Part shown: piece by piece, positions 9,801-21,095 of the stretch
How positions within the stretch are numbered: the first letter of the stretch is position 1
How the letters are laid out: every line of letters begins with the position of its first letter
DNA from: Lepeophtheirus salmonis
Lineage: Eukaryota; Arthropoda; Copepoda; Siphonostomatoida; Caligidae
Reading direction: 5' to 3'
DNA length: 64,000 nucleotides
Assembly (NCBI RefSeq): GCF_016086655.4
Contig: NC_052132.2
Span: 13,828,805-13,892,804 of the forward strand
Position numbers and translations under genes: made by a program
Notes under the pieces: model-generated
Databases searched by the model: none
Told to the model about the DNA's origin: nothing
What the model saw: the letters and a program-made list of their open reading frames with translations, nothing else

Positions 9801-12800
9801 GTGAGTATCATATTAATGTTGTTAATTAACATTTGACTGGTACCCCGGGAGGGGGGCCCTCGATGCATAGTTAGATTAGAAAAAATGTGTTAATTTTAAA
9901 TTATGTATATAGTGGGTTTTTTTAAATTTGAAATATAGGCCTTTATCTATAAAAATGACTTTTAGAAATATATAAATAATAACTTTATAAAAAAAAATGT
10001 TGACACAGGAAAAAAGAGTCGATTGATTTTTAAAAAACATTCAATTAAAAAAATATTTACTCATCCATTGATTAAAATTGAACCAAATTATTCATAAAGA
10101 AAGGTTTTTAAAAACACAGCATCTTTACTATTTGAGCTAGCATGTTTTCATAGCGTTTTTACAGTGACATTCTAGTATTATTAGCCAATATTTGTGATAC
10201 TATATTTTTCAGTGTTTTTCACTCAATTATTGGGTCATTCCACGTCAAGTTTATACAGTCTCTACTACACTTGAGATAATTATATGAGTATGGGTTTGCA
10301 GTTTAATCATTTTACCTTGGCCCTAATTGAGATCCAATTTTATTTTTTTACTAAATAAATTGCCACGAGCAAAAAATATATAAATAAAAAGGATGAATTT
10401 GTGAAAGGTCATAACTGGTAAATGTAGGGTGAAAGGTCATCGATAATGCTTTAACCGTTGTATTGTTTATTGCAGCAATAGTTTTATGTCTTTTTAACAC
10501 ATTAAAGAAAAATTTATGAAAGTTGAACAAAATGGAAAAAAAGATTAAACCAGTTTGGTCTCATGCTTAAAGTAAAACAAAGTGGGACCAGCGTTTAGAT
10601 TATTATATTTTTTAACATCGGCACTTTTTATTCACTAAGTAGTAAGCAAATAACTCTTTCATTAGTTACATTTATTTGATAAAGGATCTCACTGCCATGA
10701 GTACTTAATGTGTAATGTTGTTTTTGTGTTTGGAACTTTAATCCTTATTTATTATTCTTTATAAAAAGAATAATTTGTGTCTTTATAAGAAGTGGGACCA
10801 ACCAGAAATAACACTTCGATCTATTGGCATAAGAAAACCTTCTTCAAAAGAGGGAAACTATTATTCTTTCATGTTTTTTGGGGTGAGTATACTGTTTATA
10901 AGTAAGATAAGATATAGGAACTATAACGAAAGTAGAATAATATAATATATTTTTTAATCAGGAATTTTCAGTAATGTAACAGTTTTCAAAATGTTACATG
11001 AAGTAATCATGTAAGTAAAATAACATTAAATATAATTCGGAACTTTTAAATAGGAAATATACACACAAAGCCTCGACTTCCTCTGCACAACATTTTACTT
11101 CCAGGGGTTCACGGTAAATTTCCGAATATATCGTATATCATGAGCATGTAAGCAAGTGTGGAGGAATTGACAAAATCTAACAGTTTTCCCTTTGCAAATA
11201 AATCATAGAACCTCACTTTAGCAAGAATAATTTTAGAGGCTTTTAGATTATAAAAATGTAAAGCTCTAATAAATATGTTAGGAATTAGGCCGCTCCAAAA
11301 TATATAGGTATTTATGTACCGGTCCACCGTTATTATTTACTCATCTTTATTATACAAATTTTGAGAGATTAGGAGCCATTTTGTTTGGTTTTTTTTAGAA
11401 TTTTCCTATGAGCAATGTTGTAGTAGACAAAATTAGCTGTCTATTGAAAAGTAAAAAATTGTCATAGTCGCCACGATGAATACCCAGTGCCCCTCCGCTG
11501 CAAAATTGTCCTAGAAGTCCATCGGGGAGCAGGCTGGGGTCCTCGACTTCGAATTCATTTTGTTTTATGAGGATTTGAAGACAAATAATAATTAGTTATA
11601 AAAAATTGTTCATTTTTCTATATTGAAATGAATTAAATAGAGAAAATTTGGATTAAAGTTAGATTACACAAAAGCTTTGATGATATTTTTGGAAGGAAAC
11701 CCCACCTTCAAAAAAAAACTTCCTTCCATAGGTGGGAAAGCAATAGGAAACCCTCTCTCTTTTTGGATGGAAAACTATGTATTAGATGCAATCAATGTTA
11801 TGAAAACATTATCGAATATGTGAAGAAGCCATTTATCACAAGAATTTCCAAAAACTACAGATTAGAGGAATGAGATATTTGGCAAACAACTAATGATTGA
11901 ATAATCCTCCTTGAATCTTGTAACAAAGGAGAAATCCTCGGTTTTTTTAATTATTATCATATTCTTTGATTAGTAGATGAGTAATTGTAAAGATTTGATT
12001 AATTATCCATCATAATATATAAATTATAATATGTAATGGTTGAATAAGTAATTTATATATATATATATATTTTGATGGTGGTTGTATGAAGTAGGTAGAT
12101 GGTGTTGGAAAAAAGGCTTGAAATAAAAACTATTGAATAATCCACCTTTTTTGATAAAATACAAATTGCTCAATTTTGATATTTTTGGGGGGTCATATTT
12201 TAAAATTTTGCCGCTGATTTTTTGTTCATTTTGAGCCAAAAGAATCTCATAAAACTCCGGAATCTACTAATTAGTTTAAGTTTGAAATTTAAAGCCTTTA
12301 TTTGATCCTCAGTAAGAGTTATGAAAATCCGAAATTCAGTCTAAATTTTCAGCCTAATATGCACCTCAAAGCCATTTCGAAGTTAATAAGACTTTGTTCC
12401 ATAGTTATTCAATACAATACAATAAATTTTGACTTTTTTTTAATCTAAATTTACTGTCATTAATATGTTATATCCTTTAAAATTATTAACATATTGTCCA
12501 AGAATCATGTATAGGGCCGAAAAGTGAATCTCATCCCCATTTTCAAACTCTTCTATAAATACTAATAGCAACTGTTTTTTTGGGTGTCAAAATTAGTTTT
12601 TAATACCATTAGAAAGAACAAAGCCTTAGGTTATATACTTGAAAGATCTGGGATGTTAATTTTTGTTTAAATAAATATATTAGTACGAGTATTATAATAA
12701 TGTAACCAAGGTTTTATTTATAATAAAAGTAATATTTTTTGGCAGTGTTCAGCAATATCTCGCAAACACAATATTATTGAGAGTGCTTATTTGTAATACT

Positions 12801-13039
12801 TAGGGTTCTAAAAAATATATTCTTAGAGGAATGCCAAACTTCTTTTTACTAATGTCCCTCTAATTGGTCAAATGGAGTCGCACTGATTAAGTATAAGTAA
12901 AGATTATAGAATTACATTTACTCCATTGGAGCAAGGAATCTTATTTGAAGTCCATATAAATAATATAAATTTTCTTCTCTAGGAATGACTGGGCACAAAC
13001 CTACGTACATTGAGTTCAATAGAATAATTTATCCCGAGG
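9801..13039. other. Long stretch without a recognised gene
   Basis: Frames of 72 codons at 11109-11327 (-) and 71 codons at 12024-12239 (-) have no motif I recognise. A locally G/C-richer patch at 11460-11560 shows no family resemblance on either strand. An A/T dinucleotide run lies at about 12054-12071. The paired AAAGGTCA sites are listed separately. Confidence 0.4.
10401..10440 (+). promoter_or_regulatory. Paired GTGAAAGGTCAT motifs
   Basis: The 12-mer GTGAAAGGTCAT occurs exactly at 10401-10412 and 10429-10440. It contains AAAGGTCA, the monomer site of NR4A/HR38-type nuclear receptors. No gene is recognised nearby, so a regulatory role is only a possibility and a chance repeat is likely. 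Confidence 0.15.
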
Positions 13040-13905
13040 GCATTGTCTATTGATTTATGTCGTTCCATGACCTTTTGTAGTTGCATAGGTGGACTTCTTC
13101 ATGGTCTTGGTGTTATATGGGACCACATTTTCCTTCATGTGTACCATCAAGTAGTTGGCTGAAGGTAACCGGTATCCAACAGGAAACCAAATGGGAGGCA
13201 TTTTTTCTCCAGTTGATGCCACAATCTCCAATATCATCACATTGGCCGGATGTTTGGTCTTGGTGACTGTTCTGATGCTGTTGTAAGCCTTACCAAGGAC
13301 CCAATCATTTTGATTGTTGTAGACAGGGTCAACGTTAAAGGTCTCTTCATCAGGGGAAAAAATTACACAGTTGGTGTTGTGTTTCAGATCGTTCAAGAGT
13401 TGTTGACATCGATGAAAGACAGAGTTTTTTGATGCTAGGACAGGAGTGGCCTCTCAATTCTTCTAAGCATTCCTCCAGCCTTTCGGATGGCCTTGTCCAC
13501 AGTAAAACGATGTACCATCTTTTTCTTTCTGCACTCTGACATCTTCATCGTTGGATTGAACTTACAGGCCTCCATGATGTCTTGAGCCTTTACTTTGATG
13601 GGTCTTCCACTTTTGGGATTATCCTTATGGTTGTCTCTATCGGTCAAACGATATCTGACCCTACAGACTCTGGCCTTGCTGAGGTTTAAGGCCTTCATGA
13701 TGTCGGAGGTACTCCTTTTGTCGCAGATTAAATTGCCTATGATGGCTTTTCTTAAAATCATCGCGACAAATACAATATTTTTGTATAAAATCAAAGGCTT
13801 AGAATCTAAGCTATTCAAAAATAATCGGAACATTAAGATTTAATAAACAACACCTATTCAAAACAGTATTTTTAGAAGGTCTGATTACTTTTTCTACGGC
13901 GGGTA
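13040..13905 (-). pseudogene. Tc1/mariner-type transposase, 3'-truncated
   Basis: Two frames on the minus strand. The N-terminal one (13833-13435) has a paired helix-turn-helix region (SDIMKALNLSKARVCRVRYRL), a GRPI linker (PKSGRPIKV), and ends GGMLRRIERPLLS. The next frame (13396-13055) covers the first half of the DDE domain: IFSPDEETFNVDPVYN carries the first catalytic Asp region, then KHPANVMILEIVASTGEKMPPIWFP. The two are in different reading frames, so a frameshift separates them near 13400-13435. The copy stops around 13040 before the other two acidic residues. A probable left inverted end TACCCGCCGTAGAAAAAGTA (read on the minus strand) ends at about 13905. Related to the copies at 24.0, 39.0 and 51.0 kb. 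Confidence 0.8.
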
Positions 13906-14159
13906 TATCGATTACTTTATTAATAAAAAGCTAATATATATTTCTTTAATTTTTTTTTCCGATATGCTAGCCAAATGGATTCCATAACTTTTATATTAAT
14001 AGAAGCACATTCTATGCAGAGAGAGGACCCAAAACAAGCAGTAACATTTAATTGCAACTTTATCAGCGTTATTTTTGAATTACAAGGTTTTGTTACACAA
14101 CCAAACAACAACTGAAATAAATAATAATCAATTGCATCTAGAAGTAATTTACAGTCTTT

Positions 14160-14490
14160 TTGAGTCAAGAAGAACAAAATGGCATACCTCAGGGTTGCTT
14201 ACATCTCGCCCTCCACCTGCCCGACCTCAATTCCATGAACTTTGCAATTTAGAGCGTCTTGGAGAAGAATGTATGGAGCACCTTGTATCAAAATTTTGAT
14301 TTGTTCTGAGCTGCTGGCCAGTGTGTCTAGGTTGTAGTTGCATGTAAAGGAGACCATGTTGAATAAAAAATATTGCGAAATAGAGTATTGAAACATATTA
14401 CAAATTGGTTTGGAGTTATTTTCTATTGATTCAATGAAAATTACTTTTTTCTAGAAGTTTCGGATTGGGTTCCCACTCTGTATCAATATT
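14160..14490 (+). pseudogene. Tc1-type transposase C-terminal fragment (family C)
   Basis: Plus strand with frameshifts: a KKNK block, then CPPSTCPDLNS-like residues and NFAI (14200-14245), corresponding to the 'WPPSSPDLNPMDFAIW' motif with the third catalytic acid. This is followed by LERLGEECMEH and a C-terminal piece ending near 14370. A terminal block GGGTTCCCACTCTGTAT at about 14470-14486 resembles ends seen at 55295-55320 and 21070-21085. No N-terminal half is found upstream. Confidence 0.6.
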
Positions 14491-14659
14491 TTTTGCTGTT
14501 GTTTTTTTGCTTGTTTTTTTCAAACGTTATGGTCGATATTGGTGGGTTTTTAACATTTTTTGTGACCTGGACCTCTCAAAATTGAATGGCCGCTTTATGT
14601 TAAGATGCGTAACCTTCCTTCAAACTTTCAAAAAAAATCAATCTGAAACGTTTGCGATC

Positions 14660-15090
14660 TCGCCTGCACCACTGGTTGCAGTGCCAAGGAGGTTGCAGTG
14701 ACCCTTGGCACCTCTATCCAGACTTTCTACAATATCAAGAAGCCCAGCTCCTTACAACGAAGAAGAACAAAAACTTCCAAAACCTCAATATGTCGGACAT
14801 CTGGCCTGCCTCTGTCTAGTCCATTTCCAGCAACGACATCAACCCCTGGACTTTGCTGGTTGGGCTGTTTGAAAAAAGAATGTTTGCCGCACATTTCATC
14901 GAAATTTGGATTCGCTCTGAGCTGCAGTTTGGTGCACCTTGGACACGGCTTTTATCGTCAAGATCTGCCAATCTGTTTACGGGCGTAACTAGGCTGTTAT
15001 TGCTTGTAAAGAAGGACATATTGAATATCAAATATAGGTAAATATATCACAAATTGCCACAAATTGTATTGAGTCCCTACACTTAAATTC
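14660..15090 (+). pseudogene. Internally deleted Tc1-type transposase (family C)
   Basis: The N-terminal helix-turn-helix frame reads SAKEVAVTLGTSIQTFYNIKK (about 14681-14741; one residue trimmed at each side gives the same motif). About 23 bases later it passes straight into TTKKNKNFQNLNMSDIWPAS, the segment just after the second catalytic Asp. It then runs through LEKRMFAA and a C-terminal ACKEGHIEY-like end. The whole middle of the DDE domain is missing. The same junction is found at 20.9 kb and 55.0 kb, so this is a copied non-autonomous derivative rather than a private deletion. A likely right end is TATTGAGTCCCTACACT near 15070. Confidence 0.7.
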
Positions 15091-16245
15091 AAATGTATCG
15101 TAATTTTTTTTTTAAATCTCCAAAATTTTAAAATAATATACTATATTATGTTTTATAAATATGTACAATGTTTTTCCCCGATCCCTTTCATAGTTTCATG
15201 TCTCCATTTTCTTTTTGGTATTTAATGTTACATAGGCAATGTTTTTCGAACGTTCATATATAGGTATAATATATACATGCATAAGCCATATAATATATAA
15301 TCACACGAGATTGTTCTTTATGTACGAGAAAATTGGAATAAATGTCATTTCATAGGATTATACAAATTTATTTTGAGGACATATAAAATAATGAAAATAA
15401 GTAATATATTTTTGTCCTATCTCATATAATTTATGACACAATTATTTTTATACACATAAGTAATTTAGGTATGGATATAAAAGATATACATATACTTCAG
15501 CTTATATTAAATTAATAGATATTGCTTAAGCTGAGCCTAGGGCTCTAAACTATATTAAATAGTTGTATAGATGGTGACACACTTAAAAGAGTAAAATTTA
15601 AAGCTGAGCAGTTCCCAAATTTGAAAAGTTATAAATACAAAAATTTACGAAAAGTTAAGGTTTAGGGTGTCTTTGAATACCTAAATAGATTTCAATGCCC
15701 ACCGTTAGTAAACATCCTTTTTTTGACGTAGTTAATTAACTTGGGTTAACCACTTAGCCAAATATTAAGGGAATTTTATTTATTAATACATAATTGAAAT
15801 AACCAACAAAATATAATTTGTAAATATTATAATTGAAATATATTTTCAATTCGATAAAAACTTCTATAAAATATTAATTACTTTTAACAAACTTTTGGAA
15901 CTTTGATTAGATTAAGCATGATATATATAATATAAAAGATTATATTATATTTGAGCAAGCTTATACCTTAAATTGAAAAAAGGAAGATAAAAAAGCAAAG
16001 AAAGCACTTAAAAGTGAATCAAATTCAACAAACCTGGTTTAAAAATTAAAAATTGCAAATAGTTGCAAGAAAATAAATTTTTGATACAAAAATAGGGGGA
16101 TTCATTCTTAAAGATGTTTCAAGAGAATTTTAATAGTGTTTCTAGCATTAAAATTTATTTATCAAAATTGGGGGGTAGAACATCCCAGTTCCATAACGAA
16201 GGGTTAATTTTGTCACAAACAATAATAGAACAAACCAACAGAGAG
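15091..16245. other. No recognisable feature
   Basis: A/T-rich, non-coding on both strands as far as I can see. Confidence 0.4.
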
Positions 16246-16249
16246 GCTT

Positions 16250-16465
16250 GCCGGCTTCTAGGACAATTTACCGAATGATATTTGGCCGGGGGACAATTTA
16301 CAGAATGATATTTGGCCGGGGGACAATTTACAGAATGGACATTTCACTGAAGGAACATTTGGGACAATTGGCCAAAAATTAAAATATTTAATATATTGAT
16401 GAATACTATTGCATATTTTAATTCTAATTAAAATTATAGTATGATAAATAGGTATTTCGAGCTGC
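16250..16465 (+). repeat. Dispersed repeat family V with internal 30-base tandem unit
   Basis: GGACAATTTACAGAATGATA plus TTTGGCCGGG is repeated about two and a half times in tandem (16262-16340). The A/T-rich tail shared with 545-705 and 8355-8510 follows. Copy number of the inner unit differs among the three family members. Confidence 0.6.
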
Positions 16466-16550
16466 AAGTGTCTAATCCAAGTTTTGACATCATAAATTAT
16501 GCGTTAGAAGGATGAAGACTTTTGAGCAATTTGATGTGAAATTACACAGA

Positions 16551-17492
16551 TACGGAGTTGGGAGAAGTATCCGGACATGTTTATAATAGCTTTTTTTTTA
16601 GTTTTAGTTAATTTTTATACTGAATCTGTTCAATTTCACCATAATGTAGCAAGAGGGCAAAAGTAAAGTCATTGCAGAATTGTTTAAGGCCGGCAAAGAT
16701 GCTAAGGTAATCATAAAAGTCAAAAATATGACTGGAGCACCGTCTAAGACGTCTGCTAGTGACTCGAGATGGTTAAGCGAATTTCCCATCCCTCATGTGG
16801 TTCACACAAAGGCAAAAAGCAAACTGACCACTCGGAGGAGGTCTATCAGTTGTAGGAAGGTGGCCAGGGCCATCAAAGAAGACCTTGGCTTAAGGACCTG
16901 TTATAAGGAAGGCGTCTTATCAGAAGATGAACGACATCTGTCAAGAGAAACATGTTCCACTTCTACAAGAAACATGTTATAAAGGCCTGCTCAGCTTTTC
17001 AGTATCTCGGCCCTCACAAAGCTATTTCTATGCACTTTTTTGATAGCCCTCTGGATAATCTATTGTAAAACCCTGAGATCTCTTGCATGGGCTTTCAAGG
17101 ACTTGAGGAGATTACCATGAGCTATTTACTTTAACTTCTCCGCGTACAGTTTGGCCTTTTTGTCAGATCCCTTTTTCCTCTCCAACGTTTCAGACTTACT
17201 GAGGGAGTAGACGGTGGTCCTGGAGATGCCCAAGCTTGGTTGGAGGCCGCGAAAGGAAATTTTTCGATCGATCACGATCTAATGTTATTTTATCGACTTG
17301 TACGTGAGAGTGAGAGTTTTTGTTTACTAATTGTTTATGATTTAATATATGTATCAGAATATGAATTAATTTCAATCACTCAACCTTAATGAATTATTGA
17401 CTTAGTAAATGTTTTGATTTTCATGGACCACCCGATACTTTTATGCAAATTACCTTGAAAAAATTGTCTGGATATTTCTGCCCACCCTTGTA
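16551..17492 (+). mobile_element. Tc1-type element (family A) with inverted ends
   Basis: The left end TACGGAGTTGGGAGAAGTAT, then CCGGACA, mirrors the right end (17461-17492), whose reverse complement reads TACAAGGGTGGGCAGAAATA. Both abut TA. An N-terminal transposase relic lies at 16640-16980: QEGKSKVIAELFKAG, then VKNMTGAPSKTSASDS and KVARAIKEDLGL, typical of the DNA-binding half. Most of the remaining transposase is absent, replaced by a second element (16985-17437). A longer but rotten copy of family A is at 51950-52984 and shares the right end. Confidence 0.75.
16985..17437 (-). mobile_element. Nested Tc1-type element (family B), N-terminal part
   Basis: On the minus strand the piece starts with TATCGGGTGGTCCATGA (ending at 17437), related to the end TACCAGGTGGTCCATTGA at 56861. 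Further in, frameshifted translation gives GHPRTTVYSLSKSETLERKK, then LLKSLKAHARDL and IQRAIKKVHRNSFVRAE, matching the helix-turn-helix region of the 56.9 kb copy (VYTVSKSETLETKKG). It lies in opposite orientation inside family A, so it probably inserted there. Its other end is not visible, and the DDE domain is missing. Confidence 0.65.
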
Positions 17493-18907
17493 AATGTGTT
17501 GTGAGTTAATGTGAGAGAAGAAAAGTAACAAGGAAATTTTTTGCAACTTTATCAAACCAAATATCATACTAAACCATTAATACCATAAAACAAGTGGTTT
17601 ATACCATTTGAGTTGTAGTTCATGTGGCAGTACAAGGTACACCTTTTCTTTCGAGCATTTATGATAAATGAACATTTGTTTTATTTTTCCTCCAATTTAC
17701 AAAAAAAACATGTTATTATAAATTAACAAATATCTAAATAAATAAGACCATTAATCTTCTTCAAGTGCGTCTTTTGATGCTAAATATATGTCATTACATT
17801 AATGTTTTTATTTATTTTTTTAAAGTATGATATTAAGTACAATGAAAACAAGGCCAAGAAAGACAATAAATAATTATAATGAATAACTCTTCGTCAGTAA
17901 TGAAATTAATTTATTCTAGGAACTTGTCACACACTTACAACACGTTATTAATAATTGGTTAGGGATGATTAATCATAAAGAATCTTTGCATTTAATGACA
18001 AGGACGCATTCTGAAAAAAATGTAAATTAATGAATAAAGTAATGATGAGACTCGGTCCAAGATGTTTGTTGTTTTTTTTTGTTTTGTTTTTTGGGTTCGG
18101 TCCTAAGCTATTTTTTCTAGAGCAATTTGGACCGATAGGCAGATCACTCACACAAATTTCCATCTCTAAATAAAAAGGTAGAAATAAATAGGAGGAAAAG
18201 AAAAACCAGGAACTGAATCAGGCCTGATATTCTAGACGAAGTTTTACTAGGATACCTGCAGAGAAACAAATGGGGTATTACCATTGCTTAGAGTTTTTAG
18301 GGGTCTAGGAACAGACAACCCTTGCTTTAATAATATAAATAATAACTCTCCAAGAAATCGGTAGTGTTACACTGCCTTTTCTATCAGAACAACTACACGA
18401 AGTTACTCAATACTTATATCTTTTCTCCTCAAGAATAAAAATAATTGCTCAATATTTTTTTATCATTTGATGTCTAAGGAATACGTTAGCTCGTTGATAA
18501 AGCTTATCTGAAGCCCTATTCATTTTTATATTTATATCAAATATTTTGTTTTTAATATGAGTTGATCTAAACGCCTGCGAGATTTTATTCATTTTACTAG
18601 TGATGTGTCAGGAACTAAACTTGATAATTGCTACACCAGTTTTATGAAGTAAACAAAAAGAAACACAAAAAACTCGGCTCGTGTGTCAAAAAGGTAAGCC
18701 TTTACAAGTAACTCGTCAAAAATTATGCTTCTCTCCTCTTTCGTTTTTGGTAATATTTAAGAATCTAAATCCTGAAAATGTGTTTTTTTATTGGGATTCA
18801 AAAAAATATTTTGTCAGCAAGAGGATGAGTCGGTTAAGAATGTGAATCTAATTAGCGAAGGGAAAATAAATTTGGAATGAAAAATTCAATAATCTTGTAT
18901 ATTTGAC
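17493..18907. other. No recognisable feature
   Basis: A 64-codon frame at 17969-18163 (-) is unremarkable. No repeats or coding motifs identified. Confidence 0.4.
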
Positions 18908-19312
18908 CATAGGGAGCAGCTCATATTAGATTATTCCCTGCCAATCCCACCAACCACACAACATCACAGTAAATCCTGGCTTAGCCATGAACTGGGCTGC
19001 TTCATTGTCGTTTAACCCCTACTTTGTAGCTTGATATTGACGTAAGGGATTCATTTTTCAACACCAGTCACAATTTGCTTCCGAAATCATGCATTTTTCC
19101 CCCTCAGCTAGTAAAAATGTCAACGCTAATTTCTTCCTTTGATACCTCTATACTTGAAACACGATAATTAACTACTGAACCGCCCAATCGCAATACTGGA
19201 AAAGCACACCTTTACAACGCTGTATCATATGATCAGATGCGACCAATAATGAACAAAATATAGTTAGTTAAAAAAAGGGCGGTAAATTCGAAATTATCTT
19301 TTGCCCCAATTA
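18908..19312 (-). pseudogene. mariner (DD34D-type) transposase remnant
   Basis: Read on the minus strand from the inverted end at 19312 (TTAATTGGGGCAAAAGATAA). The frame begins MEVSKEEI near 19120, the usual mariner N-terminus. After a large deletion it continues with TGVEKWIPYVN, where the first catalytic Asp of the family's 'TGDEKWI' has become Val. It then runs through AKPGFTVMLCGWWDWQGII, stop, and YELLP. The copy ends at about 18908, before the remaining two acidic residues. It shares its 5' end and leader with the mariner at 53472-54272. Confidence 0.75.
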
Positions 19313-19904
19313 ATATTTAAATTTTTTGTCAAAAAGTAACACAACACTCCCAAAAAAACCCAGCCACGGCCATGGATATTACTTTAATAAAATATACAAA
19401 ACAATACTCAATCCTCAGTCCCCCCAAAAAAAAAAAAAAAACAACACACATGCGCCTGATCATTCTCCTTCAGTTATTTCTACTCATAAAATAATGATAA
19501 TGGAACAATTGAGGTCAAAATCCATTCCATTCGTGATCATAGGTAAACAAACATTCCCAACGTAGAGTATATTAAAGAATCTTCACATAATCAAAGGTAC
19601 TCAGAGTAATTGTCTTCTTCAAAAGACCCTTGAAAAAAATTAACATAAACACAATTATTTATGTGTGTCTAAGAAATTTTATATAGTAAGTAAATACATA
19701 CACGTTTTAATAATTAATACATTAATTAAAATATACTAACAGTAAATAAATTTCAGTATTGTGTGCATAAATTATAATTAATCAATTCAGAATAGGACTT
19801 GTTCTCAAAATGTATTCTCAATTGTATTGTCTTCAAACGCTAAGTGATGGCATTTAAGTATTGGTACTCAAAGTTATGGGTTTTTATTGGTGTTGTTTAT
19901 TAAA

Positions 19905-20085
19905 TCGAAACTTTATTTTGAGATGAAAATCGTGGAGGTATTTTGGACATATTAAAAATAGAAACCAAAAGTCAACACGTTAACCCAAACAATTTGAATA
20001 ATGTTTTGGAAGAGAGCACTTTAACTGTCATGACATATCAGTAGATCAGCTACAATATTTGTAACAGGGGGGAAATAAAAAAGAC
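19905..20085 (+). repeat. Dispersed repeat family U, copy 1
   Basis: Blocks GATGAAAATCGTGGAGGTAT, CAATTTGAATAATGTTTTGG and TCAGTAGATCAGCTACAAT also occur, in the same order, at 20086, 36975 and 51525, and on the minus strand at 22780-23030. Non-coding. Confidence 0.5.
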
Positions 20086-20470
20086 ATTCTTAGTGTTGAA
20101 AATCGTGTGTATATTAAACATGTTATAAAAACGAAACAAAAGAAAGACATGATTACCCTGAGAATTTAAAAAATGTTTCGGAAGCGATCAGCTTAGCTGC
20201 CATGAAGTTGTATTAAATTAGCTACAATCAGCTGTAAGGACATTTGCTGGAATTAATCTAATGCGTTTCCCCTATTCTAGTCTGAGTCCAACATGGATTA
20301 ACAATTATACCTCCACAAAAAATCCTGAGGTTTTTGTCATTTATTAGGACACACAAATGTTCCATCACCTTTTGAATGTATTTCAATCTATTTAGGAAAG
20401 GAACTTCACTAATCAGGAATTAAATGATTGTGACAACAGCTCATTCTTCAGATTACCAATTCCAAAAATA
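20086..20470 (+). repeat. Dispersed repeat family U, copy 2
   Basis: Directly follows copy 1 in the same orientation. Contains GAAAATCGTGTGTATATTAA, GAAGCGATCAGCTTAGCTGC and, near the end, ATTCTTCAGATTACCAATTC, the last block shared exactly with 51865-51890. Confidence 0.55.
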
Positions 20471-20499
20471 CGGGCAAACTAAAAAATCCACCCAATTTT

Positions 20500-20680
20500 C
20501 ATCACTAAATAGACCTGGGAAATAAAAAATTTAAAACGCCACAAATTTCTGATCCCCAAAAAAAATTGTAGTTTATCAAAAAAGCTATTATAAAAATGTT
20601 GTGTTATAAAAAAATTCATAACATTTCTGTGCAAGCCCCCATCTCAAATAGAAATTCTGCGGACGCTCCTGAAAGTGCAT
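20500..20680 (-). repeat. Family W repeat, short copy
   Basis: Minus strand: CAGGAGCGTCCGCAGAA head, then ATGGGGGCTTGC and an A/T-rich body with AAAAAATTCATAAC-like blocks, as in the larger copy at 6560-7760. Diverged. Confidence 0.35.
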
Positions 20681-20799
20681 GTTAATTGACCTCAACAACC
20701 TTTTTGTTTAATGTTTTTAGTCGGAAAAGTATCCATAAGTACCAAAATTGGTTTTAATCCATGCTTCTAGTGTAAAAATATTGGAACAATAATAAATAA

Positions 20800-21095
20800 G
20801 GCAATCCTTGTGCGAACTTCTCGGCACCAGTGTAAGTGCCGAGGAGGCTACAGAGACTGTTATCATTACTTCCAACATCAAGAAGTCAATTACAGCCCCG
20901 TAGAGTAAAAAAACATAAACTTCTCTAGTAACAATATGGATAATTTCTGGCCTGACCTCAACCCTATGGACTTTGCAGTTTGGTCATCTTTAGAAAGAAT
21001 GTCAACCACACTTCTAAGGCAAATTTGGATTTGCTACCAACAACTAATGGTAATGGATGGTGTGGTAATGTAATTTTTAGGCCCCCACTCTGAAT
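20800..21095 (+). pseudogene. Internally deleted Tc1-type transposase (family C)
   Basis: The N-terminal piece SAEEATETVIITSNIKKSIT (about 20837-20895) is followed within 25 bases by a SKKT-like block and NFSSNNMDNFWPDLNPMDF, then AVWSSLERM. The latter contains the third catalytic acid motif (PDLNPMDF). The first two acidic residues are deleted. The breakpoint is the same as at 14.7 kb and 55.0 kb. Four codons present in the 14.7 kb copy (GTSI region) are missing here. A right end with CCCCCACTCTGAATA lies at 21072-21086. Confidence 0.7.

Noticed and set aside
11109..11327. 72-codon minus-strand frame (ends MLMIYDIFGNLP)
   Set aside because: Reads smoothly but has no motif, splice context or repeat membership; not enough to call a gene.
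13081..13843. Plus-strand frames over the 13 kb transposase
   Set aside because: Antisense shadows of the minus-strand transposase.
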